A DNA stretch of 64,000 nt from SCGC-AAA076-P13 sp963926355. Lineage in GTDB: Bacteria > Pseudomonadota > Gammaproteobacteria > Magnimaribacterales > D2472. The stretch spans positions 1 to 64,000 of the forward strand of contig CAWUWW010000013.1 of NCBI GenBank assembly GCA_963926355.1. The letters run 5' to 3'. The stretch's first letter is position 1, and each line of letters starts with the position of its first letter. Positions 62,037 through 64,000 of this stretch are shown here, in pieces. The notes beneath the pieces are model-generated. The model did not search any database. It saw only the letters and a program-made list of their open reading frames with translations, and was not told where the DNA came from. The position numbers and the translations under genes were made by a program.

Positions 62037-63007
62037 ACCCAATCCGGGCAAGGCAATTCATTATTTACAAGAAAATTTCTGTTATAAAGTTTACTTAAGT
62101 ATCTTGATCCAGAATCACACAGAATCGTAACAATATTTTTTCCTGGCCCCATTTCTTTTGCAAGATGAATAGCTCCGGCAACATTCATTCCAGCGCTTCC
62201 ACCAAGATACAAGCCCTCAGTCTCAACCATCTTAAACATTACCTCTAGAGCTTCTTTGTCAGAAATTCTAATAGGGAAGTCAACTTTCAAGTCTTCAAGA
62301 TTTTTTGTGATTCTTCCTTGGCCGATTCCCTCAGTTACTGAAGACCCTTCTGACTTAAGCTCGCCATCTTTGTAATAAGAGTATAAAGATGCTCCAAAAG
62401 GATCAACCAAGCCTATTTGTGTAGATTCGTTTTTTTCTTTTAGGTATTTTGCAATTCCTGCTAGCGTTCCACCTGTACCAACAGAGCAGATAAAGCCATC
62501 AACCTCTCCATTGAGTTGATCGTAGAGCTCAGGGCCTGTATCTTTGTAGTGCCCTTCTCTGTTGGCAGTATTATCAAACTGATTAGCCCAAAGAACTCCA
62601 TTTGGATTTTCTAATGACTCTGCTACTTTTTTTGAATACTTAACGTAATTATTTTCATCTTTATATGGCACTGCGGGAACTTCAATCAGCTCAGCTCCAC
62701 AAGCTCTTATGGTTGCTTTTTTTTCTTCACTTTGTGTATCAGGAATAACAATAACTGTTTTTAATCCAAGTGCATTTCCAACCAAGGCCAAGCCAATTCC
62801 TGTATTGCCAGCAGTACCCTCTACAACTGTTCCTCCAGGCCTTATTAAACCTTTGGACATAGCATCTTCAAGAATATACTTTGCAGCTCTATCTTTAACA
62901 GACCCTCCTGGGTTCATGAACTCTGCTTTGCCATAGATATTGCATCCAGTTTTCTCTGAATAATAATTCAATTTTATAAGTGGTGTATTGCCGATGTATT
63001 TAATCAT
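62033..63007 (-). CDS. cysK: Cysteine synthase A (O-acetylserine sulfhydrylase)
   Basis: PLP enzyme making cysteine from O-acetylserine and sulfide. 324 aa. It starts directly at IGNTPLIKLN; K38 in GGSVKDRAA binds PLP; EGTAGNTGIGLALVG is the substrate (asparagine) loop; SVGTGGTLAGIAKYL binds phosphate; EGLYLGGSAGMN closes the core. The C-terminus has a Cys/Asp-rich tail (NNELPCPDWV). It lies 3 bases after cysE, giving a cysE-cysK operon. CysM is an alternative, but the motifs favour CysK-type. Confidence 0.9.
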   Translation of the reverse strand: MIKYIGNTPLIKLNYYSEKTGCNIYGKAEFMNPGGSVKDRAAKYILEDAMSKGLIRPGGTVVEGTAGNTGIGLALVGNALGLKTVIVIPDTQSEEKKATIRACGAELIEVPAVPYKDENNYVKYSKKVAESLENPNGVLWANQFDNTANREGHYKDTGPELYDQLNGEVDGFICSVGTGGTLAGIAKYLKEKNESTQIGLVDPFGASLYSYYKDGELKSEGSSVTEGIGQGRITKNLEDLKVDFPIRISDKEALEVMFKMVETEGLYLGGSAGMNVAGAIHLAKEMGPGKNIVTILCDSGSRYLSKLYNRNFLVNNELPCPDWV

Positions 63008-63010
63008 TAT

Positions 63011-63784
63011 TTATAGTCCTGAATTTCCTGGATCCCAATCTTCATTGGTAATATTTAATTTATTAACTTCTTTTGCAGGTATGCCAGCCACCGTTGTATT
63101 TTTTTGCACGTCTTTTAAAACCAAGCTGCCAGCAGCAACAACTGACTTTTCGCCTATCGTAATGTTTCCAAGGATTGTGCTTGAGGCAAAAATAGACGCC
63201 CCCTTCATTATGTTTGGATGTCTTTTGCCTGATTCAAACCCCTTACCACCAAGGGTTACGCCCTGAAATATTGATACTTCTGTCTCTATTACTGCGGTCT
63301 CACCAATAACAACACCAGTAGCATGATCTATCATAACGCCTCCAGCAATTTTTGCAGCAGGGTGGATATCTAGGCCGAAAACTTCAGATGCTCTATTTTG
63401 AAAGAATAGTGCCATGGTATGCCTTTGATCATTCCATAAACAATGTGCTGCTCTATATGATGCTAGTCCTAAAAAACCTTTATAAAAAAGTAATGGGGTA
63501 GAGTAGTATTTACAAGCCGGATCATGCTCTTTAAAAAACCTTAGATCAGCCTCTAGAGCTGGTCCTATTTCTTCACAATCTGTATACACATCTAATATAA
63601 ACTTCTTAATATCCATTGCAGATAATGCATCGCTATGGAGTTTAGAGGCAAGAATAGATGCAATTGCTGCCAAAAGATCTTTTTGCGAAAGTATTAAGGA
63701 GTATAAAAATGAACCAAGAGTAGGTTCGGCCTCTACCCTAAGATCTATCTCGTTCCTTATTGTTGCCCATAACTCTTTATTCAT
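63011..63784 (-). CDS. cysE: Serine O-acetyltransferase
   Basis: Acetylates serine for cysteine synthesis and forms the cysteine synthase complex with CysK. 257 aa from ATG 63782-63784; an upstream ATG at 63803-63805 would add 7 residues, but MNKELWATIRNEID aligns with the E. coli start MSCEELEIVWNNIK. SAT helical domain first, then left-handed beta-helix with hexapeptide repeats: DIHPAAKIAGGVMIDHATGVVIGE with catalytic Asp/His, and ILGNITIGEKSVVAAGSLVL. Neither start has a clear ribosome site. Confidence 0.92.
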   Translation of the reverse strand: MNKELWATIRNEIDLRVEAEPTLGSFLYSLILSQKDLLAAIASILASKLHSDALSAMDIKKFILDVYTDCEEIGPALEADLRFFKEHDPACKYYSTPLLFYKGFLGLASYRAAHCLWNDQRHTMALFFQNRASEVFGLDIHPAAKIAGGVMIDHATGVVIGETAVIETEVSIFQGVTLGGKGFESGKRHPNIMKGASIFASSTILGNITIGEKSVVAAGSLVLKDVQKNTTVAGIPAKEVNKLNITNEDWDPGNSGL

Positions 63785-63838
63785 AGTGGAATGATTATAT
63801 GTCATATGACTTTTAAGAAGAAATAATATCTTACTGGG

Positions 63839-63844
63839 TATAAT
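63839..63844 (+). promoter_or_regulatory. Candidate -10 element for purU
   Basis: TATAAT at 63839-63844, 18 bases before ATG 63863, after a TG dinucleotide at 63835-63836. No clear -35. A very short leader would result. Confidence 0.35.
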
Positions 63845-63862
63845 TATTATAAAATCGCTAAA

Positions 63863-64000
63863 ATGGACGCTAAATATATATTAACTTTCTCTTGCCCTGA
63901 CACCTCTGGTATCCAAGCAAAAGTAACGGGATTGCTTTATAAAAATAAGGTATTTTTAACTGATGTTCAGTCATATTCAGATAGTGAATCTAAGACTTTC
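63863..64000 (+). CDS. purU: Formyltetrahydrofolate deformylase (partial, N-terminus)
   Basis: First 46 codons of a gene that runs off the right edge. The translation MDAKYILTFSCPDTSGIQAK continues as an ACT domain (YKNKVFLTDVQSYSD) in the form found at the N-terminus of PurU, which releases formate from 10-formyltetrahydrofolate. The catalytic formyltransferase-like domain is beyond the window. Other ACT-domain enzymes are possible, but CPD-x-x-G-I at the start favours PurU. Confidence 0.75.
   Translation, partial: MDAKYILTFSCPDTSGIQAKVTGLLYKNKVFLTDVQSYSDSESKTF

Noticed and set aside
1..64000. tRNA, rRNA or CRISPR loci
   Set aside because: Spacers are too short or lack cloverleaf-like or repeated-spacer patterns; nothing could be supported by eye, though a covariance-model scan was not possible.

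Overview
The window is a gene-dense, AT-rich stretch of bacterial chromosome (roughly one third G+C by eye). About 62 protein genes fill almost all of it. I found no rRNA, tRNA, CRISPR array, IS element or intact prophage, and no gene-free stretch longer than 300 bases apart from the 46542-46873 region, which carries an integrase-like coding remnant. Gene content and order are gammaproteobacterial: ubiG-HAD phosphatase-yciK, scpA-scpB-rluB, nrdR-ribD-ribB-ribH-nusB, xseB-ispA-dxs, miaA-hflK-hflC-purA, phosphohexomutase-slmA, mrcA-aroK-aroB-gltB-gltD-hemE. Tiny spacers, many overlapping genes and small gene sizes suggest a streamlined marine gammaproteobacterium of the SAR86 type. That placement is inference, not proof.

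Layout. 1-1917 (minus): the three-subunit proton-translocating transhydrogenase (pntB cut by the left edge). 2105-4198 (plus): ubiG, a HAD phosphatase, a YciK-like SDR. 4188-6878 (minus): an AlkA-like glycosylase, rluB, scpB, scpA. 7066-9461 (plus): DAHP synthase followed by a DnaT-domain protein and a lambda-P-like protein. 9533-16505 (plus): an RND efflux pair, then xseB, ispA and dxs for isoprenoids. 16476-19385 (minus): pgpA, thiL, a thiolase and a small unknown protein. 19418-24797 (plus): nth, glyA, nrdR and the riboflavin genes with nusB. 24800-30558 (minus): purA, hflC, hflK, miaA, a P-II protein gene and waaA. 30606-36046: lipid A acylation and a likely surface-glycan group, then ilvE. 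36047-37993 (plus): phosphohexomutase and slmA. 37990-49326: PBP1A, shikimate genes, an inverted gltB, gltD, hemE. 49331-57340: tesB, a CobS/CobT-like AAA/VWA pair, a diiron protein, a secreted beta-helix protein plus diheme protein, and a BI-1 family protein. 57345-62036: a small membrane protein, an M1 peptidase, a type II pantothenate kinase and a sterol-desaturase-family enzyme. 62033-63784 (minus): cysK and cysE. 63863-64000: the start of purU.

Most genes are housekeeping. The accessory signals are: (i) a shared 25-base palindrome in front of both the RND pump and the diiron operon, the best candidate for an undescribed regulon; (ii) a two-gene DnaT/lambda-P-like set that looks like a domesticated phage helicase-loading module; (iii) an integrase N-terminal remnant in frame with gltD at the junction where gltB is inverted; (iv) a cofactor-insertion-like CobS/CobT pair next to a diiron enzyme and a secreted pair of unknown function; (v) miaA without a usable standard start codon. 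Eight convergent gene pairs end within 4 bases of each other or overlap, three of them sharing stop tetranucleotides, so there is no room for ordinary terminators.
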